From Limiplasma sp048370855 (GTDB taxonomy: Bacteria > Bacillota > Clostridia > Christensenellales > Aristaeellaceae): 64,000 nucleotides of DNA. The notes below the pieces were generated by a model. It saw only the letters and a program-made list of their open reading frames with translations, ran no database searches and was not told where the DNA came from. A program made the translations under genes and the position numbers. Positions 62,394-64,000 of the stretch are shown here, in pieces; position 1 is the stretch's first letter, and every line of letters starts with the position of its first letter. Location: NCBI GenBank assembly GCA_048370855.1, contig DBGEOK010000107.1, positions 1 through 64,000 on the forward strand, read 5' to 3'.

Positions 62394-63057
62394 GGACGAC
62401 CGGTACATCTCGGGCTTTACGGCGGTTTCGCTGCGCAAGGAGGGCTATGAGGTTGTGGTGGCGGAAAGCGCGGATGAAGGGCTGTTTGCATACGCTTCGC
62501 ACAGCCCGGACCTGATTCTTCTCGACTTGGGCCTGCCGGACAGGGACGGGCTGGAGGTGCTGGCCTCGCTTAGGGAAAAATCCGACCTGCCTGTGCTGGT
62601 GGTTTCCGCGCGGGGCCAGGAGCGGGAAAAGGTAGCCGCGCTGGACGCCGGAGCGGACGACTACATTACCAAGCCGTTTTTTATGGGCGAGCTGCTGGCG
62701 CGCATCCGCGTGGTGGAGCGCAAGCAGCTAAAGGTTCATCAGCAGGAAGAGGCGGGCCTTTTTGAATGCGGATGGCTGACCGTGGACTTTGAGCGCCGTC
62801 TGGTGAGCGTGGACGGCGCGGAGGTGCATTTGACGCCCCTGGAGTATAAGCTGCTTTGCGTGCTGATTCAAAACCGGGGCAAGGTGCTGACCCACGGCTA
62901 CCTGCTCAGGCAGGTATGGGGCTATGAGCAATGCGGGGATACCAAGACCGTTCGCGTGCTGATGGCCGGGCTTCGCAGAAAGCTGGAGCGGGATACGGCC
63001 AATCCGCGCTTTCTGTTAACGGAGGTAGGGGTTGGCTACCGGTTTGTGGGAGAATAA
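62374..63057 (+). CDS. KdpE-like OmpR/PhoB-family response regulator
   Basis: A 227-residue regulator: receiver (1-120) with DD at 8-9, phospho-acceptor Asp51 (LILLDLGLPDRDG) and switch Lys in ITKPFFMGELLAR; winged-helix DNA-binding domain (about 130-225) with LTPLEYKLLCVLIQNRGKVL and RQVWGYEQCGDTKTVRVLMA. The sequence is close to KdpE, whose partner is the kinase encoded immediately upstream. No kdpFABC genes are in the window, so it probably controls the ktr operon itself. A good terminator follows. Confidence 0.93.
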   Translation: MRILMIEDDRYISGFTAVSLRKEGYEVVVAESADEGLFAYASHSPDLILLDLGLPDRDGLEVLASLREKSDLPVLVVSARGQEREKVAALDAGADDYITKPFFMGELLARIRVVERKQLKVHQQEEAGLFECGWLTVDFERRLVSVDGAEVHLTPLEYKLLCVLIQNRGKVLTHGYLLRQVWGYEQCGDTKTVRVLMAGLRRKLERDTANPRFLLTEVGVGYRFVGE

Positions 63058-63085
63058 GCGCCGGATGAAAGCAGGCGGCTAGCGT

Positions 63086-63129
63086 GGCGGCGGGAGGGAA
63101 GCTCTTGAGCGTTCCTCCCGTCGCTTTTT
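63086..63129 (+). terminator. Terminator of the ktr operon
   Basis: ggcggcgggagggaa and ttcctcccgtcgc form the stem with one mismatch and a bulge, followed by TTTTT. Confidence 0.85.
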
Positions 63130-63139
63130 CGGCTGTATT

Positions 63140-63258
63140 TTGGGGCGGCTCCGCCTTCCAAGCCCGCCGCCTAAGGGCTCTGCCCTTGGGAATCCCTTTG
63201 CTTGGGCCCGGTTCGCGGCCCAAGCGCGATTGAGAGCGGCGAAGGGAAACGGCAGCCC
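63140..63258 (+). repeat. R2 hairpin repeat, copy 3
   Basis: ggcggctccgcc, then ccaagcccgccgcctaaggg, a ctaagggctctgcccttggg hairpin, gggaatccctt and ttgggcccggttcgcggcccaa, ending in gcggcgaagggaaacggcag. It matches copy 1 with changes in the stem bases. Confidence 0.8.
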
Positions 63259-63333
63259 GGCGCGCTGGAAAGGAGCGGCAGCCCTGACGGCCCGGCCTCC
63301 GTCAAAGCCGGCGGGCCCAGCAGGCGGAGCGGC

Positions 63334-63362
63334 TTGCGTTTCCCATCGACGGTTGGTATAAT
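63334..63362 (+). promoter_or_regulatory. Promoter of the MGMT-like gene
   Basis: TTGCGT at 63334-63339 and TATAAT at 63357-63362 are 17 bp apart. Confidence 0.7.
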
Positions 63363-63388
63363 CAGTGCGTTCGGGGGAGGGAAAGCCT

Positions 63389-63679
63389 GTGGAACGAACG
63401 GCGTTTTTTCTGCGCGTCTATGAAATGGTTGACGCCATTCCCTACGGCAAGGTGGCAACCTACGGTCAAATTGCATGGATGCTGGGTGCGCCGAAACGCT
63501 CAAGGCAGGTCGGACAGGCATTGCGTTACGCTCCGCCCGGGCTGCCCTGCCATAGAGTGGTTAACCACCGCGGCCGGCTGGCGCCGGGCTGGCCGGAGCA
63601 GCGCGCCCGCCTGGAGGCGGAGGGCGTTTGCTTTCAGGCAAACGGCTGTGTGGATTTGAGCCGGAGCCGATGGAAATAG
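63389..63679 (+). CDS. Short MGMT-family DNA-binding protein
   Basis: A 96-residue protein that corresponds to the C-terminal half of O6-alkylguanine-DNA methyltransferase: VYEMVDAIPYGKVATYGQIA (winged helix), RQVGQALRYAP and LPCHRVVNHRG. The alkyl-acceptor Cys is retained in PCHR, whereas alkyltransferase-like proteins have Trp there; the N-terminal domain of the full enzyme is missing. It may sense or repair O6-alkylguanine, or only flag it for other repair. Start at GTG 63389 behind GGGGGAGGG. It is a single gene with its own promoter. Confidence 0.88.
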   Translation: MERTAFFLRVYEMVDAIPYGKVATYGQIAWMLGAPKRSRQVGQALRYAPPGLPCHRVVNHRGRLAPGWPEQRARLEAEGVCFQANGCVDLSRSRWK

Positions 63680-63684
63680 AGAAC

Positions 63685-63715
63685 CGGCCATGCGTCAAAA
63701 GCCGCATGGCCGGAG
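63685..63715. repeat. Left 31-bp direct repeat (palindrome) flanking R1 copy E
   Basis: A hairpin with arms ggccatgcg and cgcatggcc, loop tcaaaagc. The complete 31-base sequence recurs exactly at 63924-63954. It stands just after the MGMT-like gene, where a terminator is expected. Confidence 0.88.
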
Positions 63716-63923
63716 ATTGTCGACAAACCTATTAGGGGGGTGGAGGGGCGACAGCTCCTCCAAATGAAATCGTATCGCCTGGCTGACCTGCGGTCGGCAA
63801 TTGATTCGGTGCTTTTGATGTGCGCAGCACCCAGGCGGGCGGTTTGTTTGCGCCTCCGGCGCAAACAAACCGACAGTTTTCGTCGGAAAAGATCGCCGAA
63901 AGGCGGGCTTTTTCGACGGCCTG
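63716..63923 (+). repeat. R1 hairpin repeat, full reference copy E
   Basis: This 208-bp copy begins attgtcgacaaacctatt and ends gggctttttcgacggcctg. It contains the hairpins gaggggcgacagctcctc, gtttgcgcctccggcgcaaac, ccgacagttttcgtcgg and the cgccgaaaggcg stem. Its ends share a weak inverted relation (gtcgacaaa against gtcgaaaaa). It is flanked by an exact 31-bp direct repeat. Confidence 0.9.
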
Positions 63924-63954
63924 CGGCCATGCGTCAAAAGCCGCATGGCCGGAG
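63924..63954. repeat. Right 31-bp direct repeat flanking R1 copy E
   Basis: An exact second copy of 63685-63715. The remaining bases to the window end hold no recognisable gene. Confidence 0.88.
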
Positions 63955-64000
63955 CGCGTCATAAAAGGACCGCGGCCTTTTCAATACGAACGACTTTTAC

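Noticed and set aside
62374..63057. A kdpFABC-type pump in this window
   Set aside because: Only KdpD/E-like regulators are present; no KdpA, KdpB or KdpC signature (such as the DKTGT ATPase motif) was found.
63634..63946. Arg/Pro-rich frames in the terminal R1 copy
   Set aside because: They resemble the spurious peptide of R1 copy B only because the DNA is repeated. There is no start signal, and R1 shows no codon-like pattern of substitutions.

Overview
The window looks like a chromosomal segment of a G+C-rich Clostridia (Bacillota). The evidence is the gene content and linkage: a T-box leader, floA with nfeD, the darA-holB-ricT neighbourhood, a KtrA/KtrB potassium system, TTG and GTG starts behind strong AGGAGG ribosome sites, and sigma-A promoters with 17-bp spacers. 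A Christensenellales or Oscillospirales-like gut anaerobe is my guess from overall style; no rRNA or other taxonomic marker is present, and no tRNA or CRISPR array was seen.

Layout. 0-1 kb: end of a dispersed hairpin repeat (R1), a small A+T-rich Cys-rich ORF and gene-poor sequence. 1-6.2 kb: trmL, a small membrane protein, two tandem uracil-DNA glycosylase-family genes (only the first keeps the Fe-S cysteines), nfeD-floA and a LytTR regulator. 6.5-8.1 kb: acetyltransferase and a PanE-like reductase. 8.3-17.7 kb: two large hybrid histidine kinases flanking nudC, a degenerate Wzz/BY-kinase-like protein and a peptidoglycan-binding protein. 17.8-25.4 kb: ilvE, an unknown protein, an RluA-type pseudouridine synthase, a Cof phosphatase and a heterodimeric ABC exporter. 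25.4-29.2 kb: a wrecked methyltransferase, darA-holB-ricT and a ferredoxin. 29.3-44.1 kb: a lipase-like surface protein, then an eight-gene operon (membrane protein, ABC ATPase and permease, Ala-rich protein, MoxR, DUF58, two von Willebrand A proteins). 44.3-48.6 kb: a tryptophan T-box with trpB2, an M32 carboxypeptidase and a lone serine recombinase. 48.8-57.6 kb: an Opp/Dpp-type peptide ABC system whose binding protein and OppC-like permease carry large insertions. 58.5-63.1 kb: a potassium-uptake operon (atypical TrkA-like protein, KtrB, KtrA, KdpD-like kinase, KdpE-like regulator). 63.4-64 kb: a short MGMT-like protein and a full R1 copy.

The most unusual signal is non-coding. R1 (about 210 bp, at least eight complete or partial copies) and R2 (about 120 bp, four copies) are chains of small hairpins whose stems change sequence between copies while the hairpins persist. 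Three R1 copies are bracketed by direct duplications of a palindrome, and the palindrome differs at each site. This suggests a mobile or structured element that targets or duplicates hairpins such as terminators. The second point of interest is the OppC-like permease, whose roughly 240-residue external insert reads as two tandem copies of one domain, paired with an enlarged binding protein.
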